Numbered from the stretch's first letter, positions 13,724-23,122 are shown. The stretch is 40,952 nucleotides of DNA from Halolactibacillus halophilus (GCF_900115605.1 NZ_FOXC01000025.1:1-40952), one strand, 5' to 3'. A program made the numbers and translations. Notes: a model not told the origin generated them from the letters alone.

Positions 13724-14005
13724 TTGAACGTGTATGAAGTATTAAAACAGTTTATTGATACGATCTTACAGCCGCCAATTTCATTTTTAGATTTAGCTAT
13801 TGAAAGATTACAAGGTGTGCAACTAGTAACAGCACAAGGTTTAAATATAGGTCAATATTTTAAAGTGTTTGGTGATCTACCTAGCGAATGGCAGATGGTT
13901 GTCACCTCTCTTTTGGCATCTACAGTGCTGCTAGGTACACTCTTGATGGTTAGATCCATTATGAGATTATACTTTTCTGTTAAAGATGGCGTGAAGTGGT
14001 GGTAA
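13724..14005 (+). CDS. Membrane protein (93 aa)
   Basis: A TTG start with GGGGGCG eight bases upstream follows the previous stop by one base. Residues ~1-55 are amphipathic; a helix (MVVTSLLASTVLLGTLLMV) and a short basic end ending KWW follow. Part of the assembly gene run; function unknown. Confidence 0.62.
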   Translation: MNVYEVLKQFIDTILQPPISFLDLAIERLQGVQLVTAQGLNIGQYFKVFGDLPSEWQMVVTSLLASTVLLGTLLMVRSIMRLYFSVKDGVKWW

Positions 14006-14029
14006 AAAATTTGAAAGGAATGATGTTAA

Positions 14030-14191
14030 ATGTTTGATGCATTTGTTTATATGTTTTTTCTAGGAAGTGGAACAGCTTTAGGAGTTGCGTGTATCGGTTT
14101 TCTATCCTGGTTCTTAGTAAAGAAAATCAATCAACCAAAAACAAAGAAAAACAAGAATCGCAAAGGTGGTAAAGTAAATGGCATTATTTAA
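14030..14191 (+). CDS. Small membrane protein with basic tail (53 aa)
   Basis: The frame behind GAAAGGAATGATG encodes one helix (GVACIGFLSWFLV) and a Lys/Asn-rich end (KKINQPKTKKNKNRKGG). It overlaps the next gene by 14 bases. Small membrane protein with cytoplasmic positive tail; function unknown. Confidence 0.58.
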   Translation: MFDAFVYMFFLGSGTALGVACIGFLSWFLVKKINQPKTKKNKNRKGGKVNGII

Positions 14192-14567
14192 ACGCAAGCA
14201 AGATGATGAAGAATACAACATTGAAACAACAGATCTATTGATAGTATTTGATAACGATAATCGTACTAGCGATATAAAACAGATTGATTACATTGATGAT
14301 GAAAGTGTGACAGTAGAAGGCGCTTATAAAGTGCCGATAAAAGACTGTGAAATATCGGTAGGAAAAGAAGGACGTAACTTCTTTTACCGGGCACCGCAAC
14401 AAAGTATAAACGAGGTTGAACGTTTAGCACGACTAGAACAAAACATTGTACTAAGTCAAATTACAAGTTATCGTGAACCGGAAATGCCAAACGCAACAGA
14501 TTTAACCAAGATTATTTTAATGGGATTGATTGCAGTAGCGTTTATCTCAATTATCTTTATTGCCTAG
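14178..14567 (+). CDS. Tail-anchored cytoplasmic protein (129 aa)
   Basis: About 108 soluble residues with beta-like character (TTDLLIVFDNDNRTSDIKQI) end in one C-terminal helix (IILMGLIAVAFISIIFIA). It lies two genes before the Zot-type ATPase, which itself lacks a membrane segment, so this may be its membrane docking partner. That partnership is inferred from order. Confidence 0.65.
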   Translation: MALFKRKQDDEEYNIETTDLLIVFDNDNRTSDIKQIDYIDDESVTVEGAYKVPIKDCEISVGKEGRNFFYRAPQQSINEVERLARLEQNIVLSQITSYREPEMPNATDLTKIILMGLIAVAFISIIFIA

Positions 14568-14646
14568 CGATTTCAGGCAAAATCACATGTTGTCAGAAGC
14601 GATTTTAAGCAAGTTAAATATTGATAGACGGGGGTTTGATGGTTAA

Positions 14647-15018
14647 ATGCAAAATACAAATGGTATGAATAACGTTGATAATGCGAATAAATTACAAAGT
14701 GCGATTAGTGATGATTTATTCCCGCAAGTTCAACATATATCGGACGTAAAACAAGTAATAGAAGAAATGACTACAAAATCACAAGCACTAAGAGAACCAC
14801 AAGTAAAAGCTATTCTCTACTTAAAGCGACTAGGTGAAAACAAATATTTATATCCTGACAAAAATCCTTACAAGGAAATCACCGATTACATTACTAAGCA
14901 AGGTAAAACAGATGTTGCTGATCCAGACTACTATCTTGATACTATTGAAGCACTAATACCAAAGCCGCCAAAACCAATCGTGATGGCGCCAGGAGATGCG
15001 AAAGGTGGTAAGAAATAA
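14647..15018 (+). CDS. Hypothetical cytoplasmic assembly protein (123 aa)
   Basis: Soluble protein with Asn-rich start and Pro/Lys-rich end (PKPPKPIVMAPGDAKGGKK). Its last base overlaps the ATPase start (TAATG), so it is probably made in step with the ATPase. Preceded by GGGGG somewhat far from the ATG. No family recognised; a single-strand-binding or chaperone role cannot be told from sequence. Confidence 0.6.
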   Translation: MQNTNGMNNVDNANKLQSAISDDLFPQVQHISDVKQVIEEMTTKSQALREPQVKAILYLKRLGENKYLYPDKNPYKEITDYITKQGKTDVADPDYYLDTIEALIPKPPKPIVMAPGDAKGGKK

Positions 15019-15662
15019 TGGCACACCATATTTTTATCCAGGGCGCACTTGGTTCAGGTAAAACGTTCATGATGTCGTTACTTGCTCACTACTGGAAAGA
15101 TAAAACACAAGCAAATGGCGGACACGTTCAACTTTTTAGCAACTATGAACTAAAAGACAGCAAGCCTATGCGAGATTTTGAAACGTGGTATGACGTTGCT
15201 CAAGCGCAAGGATCTATTGTGTGTTGGGACGAGGCACAAATGGCGTTTAGTAACCGGAAATGGTCTAAGTATGGGGCAGGCGTTGCGACTGAAGTATTAA
15301 TGTTTACACGTAAAATGCAATCGGTGCAGATCTATTGTTCACCGAGCATAAATAACGTTGATAGTCGTATACGTCAGATTGTAGAAATATTAATAACGGT
15401 TCGCAAGATAGGCGATAAAGGTTTTGAATTGCACTTCAGGGATTTTCAGACGGGCGAATTTATGCATAAACAGTTCTTGCCTATGTGGAAAGCGAAACGG
15501 GTCTTTAGATTAAACTTATACGATACTTTCAATATGGTTCAGGGCTTTCCTTTACCGCAAACAGAACGTGAAGGCACTGAATTTTTCGCAACACTAGATG
15601 AGATCCATAACAATGCGAGGGGTAAACGTAAAAATGGACGTAAACAAAGTATCAGTAGTTAA
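15018..15662 (+). CDS. Zot/pI-type assembly ATPase
   Basis: This 214-residue protein shows the Zonular occludens toxin-like (Zot, pI) P-loop ATPase pattern. It has Walker A GALGSGKT at 9-16, Walker B IVCWDEAQ at 67-74, the following SNRKWSKYG, and a conserved VLMFTRKM...IYCSPSINNVDSRIR block at ~93-119. Zot/pI ATPases drive extrusion of filamentous phages through the membrane and are the marker gene of inoviruses. Unlike M13 pI it has no transmembrane helix or periplasmic domain; the separate membrane proteins just upstream may provide that. This is the best single piece of evidence for the filamentous nature of the element. Confidence 0.88.
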   Translation: MAHHIFIQGALGSGKTFMMSLLAHYWKDKTQANGGHVQLFSNYELKDSKPMRDFETWYDVAQAQGSIVCWDEAQMAFSNRKWSKYGAGVATEVLMFTRKMQSVQIYCSPSINNVDSRIRQIVEILITVRKIGDKGFELHFRDFQTGEFMHKQFLPMWKAKRVFRLNLYDTFNMVQGFPLPQTEREGTEFFATLDEIHNNARGKRKNGRKQSISS

Positions 15663-15999
15663 ACAAAACTACAATGAAAAAGACCCAAGAAAACTAGCGT
15701 ATCTTTACCCGTCCATTAATATTGTTGTTTATGCTAAAAAAGTACAAGAGTTTTGTTTTTATCAGTCGTTAGATGTTGCCGAGGATTTAGCGAACCGACA
15801 AGGATATTTGTTGTTACCTTATTCGTGCATGCATTGGACACGAGCAAAGAACTATGCTGATGATCGCAAAGTAAAGATAGGACGTAAATCCTTTTTTATG
15901 ATGAAGCCGCACGAACTAACGAAAAACGAGATCAACAAGCTATATGATTATATATGGGAGGAGTTAGGTCATGAACCAAGCTTTAGTAAACAAAGTTAG
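15634..15999 (+). CDS. Hypothetical protein behind the Zot-type ATPase (121 aa)
   Basis: The start MDVNKVSVVKQ was taken because GAGGGG lies just upstream; the gene overlaps the ATPase by 29 bases. Soluble, basic, with several Tyr and Cys. No family recognised. Tight coupling suggests an assembly or regulatory role. Confidence 0.62.
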   Translation: MDVNKVSVVKQNYNEKDPRKLAYLYPSINIVVYAKKVQEFCFYQSLDVAEDLANRQGYLLLPYSCMHWTRAKNYADDRKVKIGRKSFFMMKPHELTKNEINKLYDYIWEELGHEPSFSKQS

Positions 16000-16240
16000 T
16001 CAAGACACTGATAAAATTTTAAGTTTTTGTCAGCTTTTAAAAGTCGCTTTACAAGATAAGTTTATCAAGCATGATTTAACAGATAGCGAATTCGCCCACA
16101 TGATCAATCTTTTAACAGTGATCAACCACCGAGCGCTAGAAGTTAATTTTGAAGTAAAAGACTATATACGTGACTACAATCGTAAAATGCATATCTATCA
16201 GCCGGAACAAATACAGAAAATCATTGATAGGAGGATTTAA
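15971..16240 (+). CDS. Hypothetical helical protein (89 aa)
   Basis: GAGGAG stands before the ATG and the gene overlaps the previous one by 29 bases. All-helical soluble protein ending IIDRRI. Function unknown. Confidence 0.6.
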   Translation: MNQALVNKVSQDTDKILSFCQLLKVALQDKFIKHDLTDSEFAHMINLLTVINHRALEVNFEVKDYIRDYNRKMHIYQPEQIQKIIDRRI

Positions 16241-16242
16241 GC

Positions 16243-16608
16243 ATGTATGAAATCATCGTGTCAAAAGGTGAAGCAGCATCTTTAATGCTTGCTATGGCAC
16301 AATCACGACAGAACGTAAAAAAAGCGTTTAAAAAGACCAGGAAAAACGACTTACAAACGTACGATAGCTTAAAAAGTCATTTAGAAGCCAATACAAACGA
16401 TTTAGATAGTTTGAATGACATAACACCAACAAGATTACTAATGACCCGTGACGAGCTTATTTTAACGTCAGATTTCATTGACTGGTATGTGTCAGGTGCA
16501 AAAGAAGTTATAAAAGAAGCGTTTAATAAAGTCGATGATAAAAGTCAGGAACAATTTGATAATATGCTAAAAATTAAAAATAAAGTTGGTGAGTTGCTTG
16601 CTAAATAA
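16243..16608 (+). CDS. Hypothetical helical protein (121 aa)
   Basis: GGAGGATTTAAGC before the ATG, two bases after the previous stop. Basic N-terminal half (VKKAFKKTRKND), acidic later part, no membrane segment. The following peptidase gene starts within its last codons. Function unknown. Confidence 0.62.
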   Translation: MYEIIVSKGEAASLMLAMAQSRQNVKKAFKKTRKNDLQTYDSLKSHLEANTNDLDSLNDITPTRLLMTRDELILTSDFIDWYVSGAKEVIKEAFNKVDDKSQEQFDNMLKIKNKVGELLAK

Positions 16609-17329
16609 AGTGACGTTGCTAGTGATCACTGTTTTATTGCTTACAGGTTATCCAGTTCAAGCGGATAACCTGCAACAACTAGAAAAATACCAAAATGAAC
16701 TAGAAAACGTACAAGAACAGCTATTAATCTATCAAAATAACGAATTAAACGAACAAATGAAACAAGAGATGATCCAGTTAAACAAGCGAGTATCTGAATT
16801 AAAGGGATATGTTAAAGCGTACGAAATTGCACAAACAAATATCTTTATCAAACAACAACTAGTGAAGCTAGATCCTAACGCAAAATTATTCTTTCCGGCA
16901 TCAACAACAAGAATCACGTCCTATTTTGATAATAACCGTAAGCACCCTATCACTGGTGAGAATAAGGCGCACATAGGCATTGATATTGCGATGCCAGGTA
17001 ATCAATATATCTATGCTGCCGAAAACGGTAAGGTGATTGACGTTTATAAAGAGTATGACGGTCGTATGAATGGTTACGGTGATGCAATCATGTTGCAGCA
17101 TCAAATAGACATAGACGGTGACGGACAAAAAGAAGTAGTAACAACGTTTTACGCTCACTTAATGCCTAACACAACACAAGTAACAGAAGGTGATGTGGTT
17201 GATCGTGGTGAGTTAATCGCTCAAATGGGTACGAGTGGTATCAGTACAGGGCAGCATTTACATTTTGAAGTTCATATTGGCAACTGGTCAAAACAAAATG
17301 CAGTAGATCCAATGTTATTTTTAAATTAG
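16598..17329 (+). CDS. Exported M23 (LytM-type) peptidoglycan peptidase
   Basis: A secreted endopeptidase of about 243 residues. A hydrophobic signal (VTLLVITVLLLTGYPVQA) is followed by a coiled coil (~25-90) and a complete M23 domain with HIGIDIA, the internal TFYAHLMP and the HLHFEVHIG zinc/catalytic motifs. M23 enzymes cut peptide cross-links of the wall. Placed last in the assembly operon, it could open the wall for virion exit or entry in a cell without outer membrane, in place of the pIV secretin. TTG at 16598 is preferred for GGTGAG upstream; TTG 16586 and GTG 16589 are alternatives. No holin-like lysis gene is seen nearby. Confidence 0.85.
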   Translation: MLNKVTLLVITVLLLTGYPVQADNLQQLEKYQNELENVQEQLLIYQNNELNEQMKQEMIQLNKRVSELKGYVKAYEIAQTNIFIKQQLVKLDPNAKLFFPASTTRITSYFDNNRKHPITGENKAHIGIDIAMPGNQYIYAAENGKVIDVYKEYDGRMNGYGDAIMLQHQIDIDGDGQKEVVTTFYAHLMPNTTQVTEGDVVDRGELIAQMGTSGISTGQHLHFEVHIGNWSKQNAVDPMLFLN

Positions 17330-17341
17330 GGGGTGAAAGAT

Positions 17342-17485
17342 ATGAGTATAAACAAGTTTAGATCATTACTTTATAAAACAGCAAAGTTTCTAGGCGATGT
17401 GAATGCAGTGAGAAAAGGCAAGATCAAGCAGCGCATCAAAAATAGAATCGTTGGTAAGTACGCAAGTAAACGTATGTTTAGGTAA
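17342..17485 (+). CDS. Small highly basic protein (47 aa)
   Basis: GGGGGTGAAAGAT before the ATG. The product (MSINKFRSLLYKTAKFLGDV, then KGKIKQRIKNRIVGKYASKR) is strongly positive and amphipathic, a type seen near phage replication or structural genes. It may bind DNA or membrane. Closed by a small terminator. Confidence 0.6.
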   Translation: MSINKFRSLLYKTAKFLGDVNAVRKGKIKQRIKNRIVGKYASKRMFR

Positions 17486-17512
17486 GGGCGATGATGTTCG
17501 TCCTTTTCTTTT
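17484..17512 (+). terminator. Probable end of the late operon
   Basis: AAGGGCGA and TCGTCCTT form a short stem followed by TTCTTTT directly after the basic-protein gene. Short, so moderately sure. Confidence 0.5.
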
Positions 17513-17522
17513 ACATGGAACG

Positions 17523-17607
17523 GTGTCAAAACTTGAAAGTTATGACACTAGTTTAATGAAGTAATTAGAATCAGTGTTTGACTTGTGTCATAACTTAGTG
17601 TCATAAG
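17523..17607 (+). other. res-like site of the serine recombinase
   Basis: A 26-bp dyad at 17523-17548 (GTGTCA ... TGACAC) is followed by two direct copies of GTGTCATAA at 17585 and 17598. All share GTGTCATAA(C/G)TT-like half-sites. Arrays of such half-sites directly upstream of a resolvase gene are typical res sites and would also allow autoregulation. Confidence 0.6.
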
Positions 17608-17632
17608 TAAACGATGAAATGAGGCGGTTAAA

Positions 17633-18172
17633 ATGAAATGTGGTTATGCTAGAGTGTCAACTCTACAACAAGATCTAAAAGGACAAATAAAACAGTTAGA
17701 AAACGAAAATTGCGATAAGATATATAAAGATAAGTTCACTGGAACTGAAAAGGATCGTCCTGCTTTTAATCAATTGCTTAGTGATTTAAGTTCAGGCGAT
17801 ACACTTATAGTGACTAAACTTGATAGGTTCGCACGTTCAACCGTTGACGGTATCCAGACAATCAGAGAACTGTTTGACAAAGGTATTAAAGTCCATGTTT
17901 TAAATATGGGATTGGTTGAAGATACACCAACCGGAAGATTAATATTTAATATCATGACTTCATTCGCTGAATTTGAACGGGATATGATTGTAGAGAGAAC
18001 GCAAGAAGGAAAAACACTTGCTAGAGAACGTGAAGGATTTAGAGAAGGTAGACCGAAAAAATACAGCAAGAAACAGATTGATCACGCACTAGAATTAAAA
18101 CGTAAATACTCTTATAAGCAAGTTGAGGAACTAACGGGAATAAGTAAAAGTACATTGATCAGACACAAATAA
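17633..18172 (+). CDS. Serine recombinase (resolvase/invertase family)
   Basis: The 179-residue protein has the catalytic N-terminal domain with Ser9 in YARVSTLQQ, Arg residues in TKLDRFARS and the [13 protein letters not shown] helix. A small C-terminal helix-turn-helix ([19 protein letters not shown]) follows. Size and layout match Tn3-type resolvases or DNA invertases, not large integrases. The upstream dyads look like its res site. It may resolve multimers of the circular replicating form, leaving integration to the tyrosine recombinase. AGGCGG ribosome site. Its stop is part of the right arm-type repeat. Confidence 0.9.
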   Translation: MKCGYARVSTLQQDLKGQIKQLENENCDKIYKDKFTGTEKDRPAFNQLLSDLSSGDTLIVTKLDRFARSTVDGIQTIRELFDKGIKVHVLNMGLVEDTPTGRLIFNIMTSFAEFERDMIVERTQEGKTLAREREGFREGRPKKYSKKQIDHALELKRKYSYKQVEELTGISKSTLIRHK

Positions 18173-18198
18173 AAATTTACTACACATTTACTACACAT
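18172..18198 (+). repeat. Right arm-type integrase site (27-bp repeat)
   Basis: Identical over 27 bases to 1754-1780, same orientation, again two tandem 11-bp units. Its first base is the last base of the resolvase stop. Together with the left copy it probably binds the integrase arm domain. Confidence 0.72.
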
Positions 18199-18250
18199 AA
18201 AATGTCCTATACGTTGATATATCAAGGTCTAGGGGTAAATGTTAAGTCCT

Positions 18251-18946
<696 letters not shown>

Positions 18947-19033
18947 CACGCAAAAATTGTTCAAAAGTTCTTGACGGTGACACTATGATCCAAAGTATGA
19001 ATCATTAAGGTGCACACGACCTAAAGAATATGG

Positions 19034-19231
19034 AAAACTATTTCTAAACGTCGCAGTTCTGTTGAAAGAGTAAATGGCTATCTTAAGGATTTTTTCCAGC
19101 TCAATAATGTTCATTACCGTACAGGAAAACGTGCAAAAGCTCACTTTGATTTAGTGACGCTTATTTATAATGCATCAAAACTAGCAGCAGATTGTTTAGG
19201 CTCATTCCTAAAGCAATATCAAATAGCATAA
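19034..19231 (+). pseudogene. C-terminal remnant of a DDE transposase
   Basis: A 65-codon stretch without start reads KTISKRRSSVERVNGYLKDF, then LNNVHYRTGKRAKAHFDLVT and LIYNASKLAAD to a TAA. The ERVNG...RGxxR-like pattern and the NASKLA ending resemble the C-terminus of IS1182/IS4-like DDE transposases. The rest of the gene is absent. Exact family uncertain. Confidence 0.7.
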
Positions 19232-19388
19232 AAATTTTTTAAGACAAATATTGAAATTCTGGTCGTGTTTGATTTTTTAAAAAGAGTAATTATGAAATTG
19301 ATTCACTTATATTTTCTTTTGTTAATGAAAAATTAGCAAAAGGCAACAATAAATATTCAATAGTTATTGATCTATACCTTTTTAGTTT

Positions 19389-19658
19389 TTAGTTATTTAA
19401 AAAGAATAACAGGTAAAATAATATAACAAAAGCGACGACATATAAAAATACTATAAACAAAAAAATAAATAACAAAAATACGAAATTTATATAATATTTT
19501 TGTTTTAGATAAAAACTTAAAAATAAGCTACTAAAACTAGCTGATACAAGCAGCCATATTAACAGATCATCAGTTTTTATAGGTCCTATAAAAAAAAGGG
19601 TCAGTGTTACTATTAAAAAAAATAGACTCAGACTCAAAAAAGGGTTAAATATTCTCAT
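19389..19658 (-). CDS. Hypothetical membrane protein (89 aa)
   Basis: Very hydrophobic, three helices rich in Phe and Leu, ending YLLFFLNN. GGAG lies 8 bases before the chosen ATG. It stands alone between transposase remnants and is rich in AT, so it may be a relic or orphan gene. Function unknown. Confidence 0.45.
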   Translation of the reverse strand: MRIFNPFLSLSLFFLIVTLTLFFIGPIKTDDLLIWLLVSASFSSLFLSFYLKQKYYINFVFLLFIFLFIVFLYVVAFVILFYLLFFLNN

Positions 19659-19667
19659 TAAAACCAC

Positions 19668-20028
19668 TCCAAATTAAGATAGTTGCTGCCTAAAAATACA
19701 AAGTAATAACATTTATGGAAATGTTAAACAAAAATCCGTGTCTCCATTTTACTTGGAGAGTTGGTAATGGTGGGGTGTAGGATTCATGAAATTATTATTT
19801 CCTTCTTTTCATCACCATTATTATGCCGATTTCTTATTTTATTTGCATATATTTCCAATAATAACATTATTTAATATCATCGTCAAGAACTTTTGGTTTC
19901 GGGAGTTTGACACCTCATTTCTCTAAAAACTCGCTTAGGCTTTGGCACGGCTTATTTTTTATGATGAATTTTTAATTTTATATTGAGTACTATATTATAA
20001 TAAGTGTAACAAACACTGAAACGAGGCG
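19668..20028. other. Non-coding stretch between IS remnants
   Basis: No gene is visible in these 361 bases. An inverted copy (19877-19895) of a 19-mer found at 18962-18980 (CAAAAGTTCTTGACGGTGA, one change) lies here, probably a leftover IS end. A possible -10 box (TATAAT, 19994) precedes the ISL3 remnant. Confidence 0.5.
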
Positions 20029-20908
20029 TTGATGATGCGTATTAAAAAAGTGTTTCTAAAAATTCTGTTCCCTATTCGGTCATTGAAAACAATGGCAAAT
20101 CGACCACACGCGTTACAGAAGCTTTTAAAGAGGATTGTGACCATGATTTTGCTGTTTCTCCAACAACGGTTCAACATGAAATTAATAAGTCGAGTCAAGA
20201 GATTCAAACGTATGATCGGACGTTACCTGAGAACCTTTCTTTTGATGAATTTAAGGTCGCTATAGAACAGATAACTTTTATCTATATTGATTTGGCTTCT
20301 GGTGATCTCTTAGATATACTCCCACAACGTGATAGGCGCACGATTCGCAACCACTTTACGACGTATTTTACTTTTAAACAGCACAAGAGAGTCAAGACGG
20401 TGACGATTGATATGAATGCGAGTTATCAAGGCGTGATTAAGGACCTGTTTCCTAATGCTAAAATCATTATCGATTCCTTTCACATCGTACAATTGATGAC
20501 GCGAGTAATGAACAAAACGCGTGTAATAATTATCCGAGCATTCAACACATCAAACGGCGAAGACAAAAGAAATACCGTCGGCTCAAGCGATACTGGCGAT
20601 TAATGTTAAAACCTAGCGAGGACCTTTCAAGTACAGAGTATAAGCACTATACCATGTTCGGGCAACTGCTATCTAAATCTGTTGTGGATACTATGTTAGC
20701 GTATTCTGATGAACTAAAAGCAAACCATAACTTAATCCAACAATTATTTAAAACTTTTGATGGTAGGAATTATGACGATATCGAAGAGATCGTGAAGGGA
20801 AAACTGGACGATAATATTTTTAGTTATATGAAAACGAGTATAAAGACGTTAAAGAACATTTACCCAACATCCAAAACAGTGTTGAAATTTCTCGTCAACA
20901 CTATTTGA
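20029..20908 (+). pseudogene. Degenerate ISL3-family transposase
   Basis: Three frames must be joined. The N-terminal part reads NSVPYSVIENNGKSTTRVTE and AVSPTTVQHEINKSSQEI. The core reads FIYIDLASGDLLDILPQRD and VKTVTIDMNASYQGVIKDLF, then IIIDSFHIVQ. After a frameshift near 20550-20600 it continues as LMLKPSEDLSSTEYKHY to an early stop. The VTIDM...YPNAKIIIDxFHIVQ pattern is the ISL3 DDE core. The last ~60 residues are lost. Non-functional. Confidence 0.85.
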
Positions 20909-21166
20909 TAAATAACCTTAATTTTGTAAGTTTTACATATAATAACATTTAAATGAATTTCTAAACCAATACCCTCACCAACATCGATACTTATCAATGT
21001 TATTTGAAGTCGCTTATCAGTCTATAAAACGGTCTGAAGTGTTTGATTTTGTCTGATTGCCTGGTTGATTTTTATCACGAAGGGATAGCGTGTCATGAAA
21101 ACGACTGTTATTAACCCGTGAATTATGCAATACTTTAAGTAGATTTGGAGAAGAAAGGTGTTAGAT

Positions 21167-22174
21167 ATGGATTCAAAACAATTATTACTAAAAAATGGAT
21201 ACAAAGAAGTGGTAAAATTACTCAATCATTTAACGTTAAGCTCTAATTTTAGTAAAGATTTACGGGCTATTTTTAAAATCTGTGTGACTTCCCCAGAAGA
21301 TCTTTCGGATAATATTTATATTCTATATAGACAGTTAATGAATCTTGAAACATTTGACGAACACTATACTGAGCTGATTGTTCGTGACTTAAATACTGTC
21401 CTTTTAGAAATGTTGAACTCAAACAATGCATCAGTCAATTTATATTTAAGTAATGACCAAGAGGAAAAAGCAATAGCATTATATCAACAAGCGGTAAATG
21501 GTCATGCGGATGCACAAGTAGCCCTCGCTCATTTTTATAAATCGATTGATTGTGACAAATGGGCATTTAATTGGTTTAAACATGCAGCTGAACTTGGAAA
21601 TGCGGAAGCTTTTTACTGGTTAGGAAATGAGTACTTTGTCGGTCAAGTCGTCGATCATAATCTTGAAGAAACGTTCCTTAACTATAAAAAAGCAGCTGAA
21701 TTGGGACATGGAGATGCCTTGAATAATTATGCGGATATGTACTTACGAGGTGAGTACGTAGAAAAAGATGAAGAAAAGGCGCTTAAGATTTTTAAACAAG
21801 CTGCTGATGAAGGTGTGCCAGAAGCAATGTATACGTTAGGTTATATGTATGAGAATGGCGTCGGTACAGAGATAAATCCTGTTCTATCAAGAGAGTGGTT
21901 TATTAAATCGGCGCATCATGGTGATGATTTTGCGGCGAATAAATTGGGTCACGAAGCGATTGAATTAGGGAAGAGTATAGAAGCCCTTACCTGGTATCAA
22001 CTTGCAGCTGAACGCGGCGATTCATATGGTGAATATAATTTGGGTCATTGCTATGAAAATGGGATTGGCACGCAGGTTAATATGAAAAAAGCTAAGTATT
22101 GGTATCGTCTTGCTGCACTAAAAGGGGATCGACAGGCAAAAGATCGAATAAAAGTGATTGAAAAGTTATTGTGA
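21167..22174 (+). CDS. Sel1-repeat (TPR-like) protein
   Basis: This 335-residue protein has a unique N-terminal region (~1-105) and then about six Sel1-like repeats of ~36 residues: A..GHADAQVALAHFY, AAELGNAEAFYWLGNEYF, AAELGHGDALNNYADMYL, AADEGVPEAMYTLGYMYENG, and AAERGDSYGEYNLGHCYENG. Sel1 repeats make protein-binding solenoids. There is no signal peptide, so it is cytoplasmic. AAAGGTG before the ATG decides the start; a GTG nine bases up is less likely. It begins the intact chromosome after the IS region. Partner unknown. Confidence 0.85.
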   Translation: MDSKQLLLKNGYKEVVKLLNHLTLSSNFSKDLRAIFKICVTSPEDLSDNIYILYRQLMNLETFDEHYTELIVRDLNTVLLEMLNSNNASVNLYLSNDQEEKAIALYQQAVNGHADAQVALAHFYKSIDCDKWAFNWFKHAAELGNAEAFYWLGNEYFVGQVVDHNLEETFLNYKKAAELGHGDALNNYADMYLRGEYVEKDEEKALKIFKQAADEGVPEAMYTLGYMYENGVGTEINPVLSREWFIKSAHHGDDFAANKLGHEAIELGKSIEALTWYQLAAERGDSYGEYNLGHCYENGIGTQVNMKKAKYWYRLAALKGDRQAKDRIKVIEKLL

Positions 22175-22226
22175 ATACTTAACCTAATGACAAATGCCAC
22201 TGTGATTTTTGAGAGGAGAAGTTTTG

Positions 22227-22817
22227 ATGAGACGATCTAATGAGAACCCGCAAGAAAATCAAACAGTCAAGAAAACAGCATCACAGATCCTATTACTTTC
22301 AATTTTTGCGATTATAATTTTGTTAGGCGGCTATATGACTATAAAGTTCCTAGATGTCGATAATAATGAGGGCCGTGAAACAGCTTTAAAAGAGCTACTT
22401 ACTATCCAGTTTTCAACGGCAGATAAGATGCTGATTCAAGCATTAGAATCACCTGATAGTCATATGATTATTGATGATCATGGAAACATCGAGTTAACAA
22501 ATGATACGCCACTTAATCAATATTTAGACGAACATTACCACATCCTTCTTGCTGATAGTTATTATGAAGAATATATTACAAAGTATCTTCTTACCTATCC
22601 AGTCCTTTCCTATTATAATGAGATTGACTTAAACATCAGTAACATAACGATTGAAAAGCAAGAAGCAGAAGGGGATTACCGTTTTACCGTTCATATAGAT
22701 GACGGTGTTAATCAACAAGGTGAATTAACAGGTCGGGCACATGTAACAGCTGATAAAAAAATTGATTATCTAGATATAACGACAGATGACACATTCTTCT
22801 TGAACGGTTTATATTAA
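22227..22817 (+). CDS. Single-pass membrane protein, hypothetical (196 aa)
   Basis: A short cytoplasmic Asn/Gln-rich start, one helix (ILLLSIFAIIILLGGYMTI) and an outside domain of ~150 residues. GAGGAGAAG before the ATG. It follows the Sel1-repeat gene by 52 bases and may share its transcript. No family recognised. Confidence 0.75.
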   Translation: MRRSNENPQENQTVKKTASQILLLSIFAIIILLGGYMTIKFLDVDNNEGRETALKELLTIQFSTADKMLIQALESPDSHMIIDDHGNIELTNDTPLNQYLDEHYHILLADSYYEEYITKYLLTYPVLSYYNEIDLNISNITIEKQEAEGDYRFTVHIDDGVNQQGELTGRAHVTADKKIDYLDITTDDTFFLNGLY

Positions 22818-23122
22818 TTTTAAAATGATTTTAAGATTAATCATTAGCAATCTCTTTACTTTGCATTATGTTCAATCTCTTATCATAAAATGGGTGCATT
22901 GTTTGTTGGCCTCAAGGTATCACATTCGCATTAATTTTAAAAAATATGCACGGAATACAAGATAAGAGAATTGTTAGGTTCAGAGTGAACAAATATAAAG
23001 AATTTGTTTCAATAAAGAGTTGATTAATTTTCAAATTCCATTAAAATAAGTAGAGGATGTCTCCAGTCAAGACAACTGTCAAATTGAATGGGACAATGAG
23101 TTTTGTTAAAGGGGTGAACAAT
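22818..23122. other. Leader region before the ECF S-component gene
   Basis: No gene in 305 bases. An imperfect long-range pairing, CAATCTCTTATC (22873) with GATAAGAGAATTG (22962), could form a leader structure, but I cannot match it to a known riboswitch class. Confidence 0.35.

Noticed and set aside
22818-23122. Vitamin riboswitch before the ECF S-component gene
   Set aside because: The position is suggestive, but I could not fit a conserved FMN, TPP, cobalamin or preQ1 core; only a weak long-range pairing is visible.
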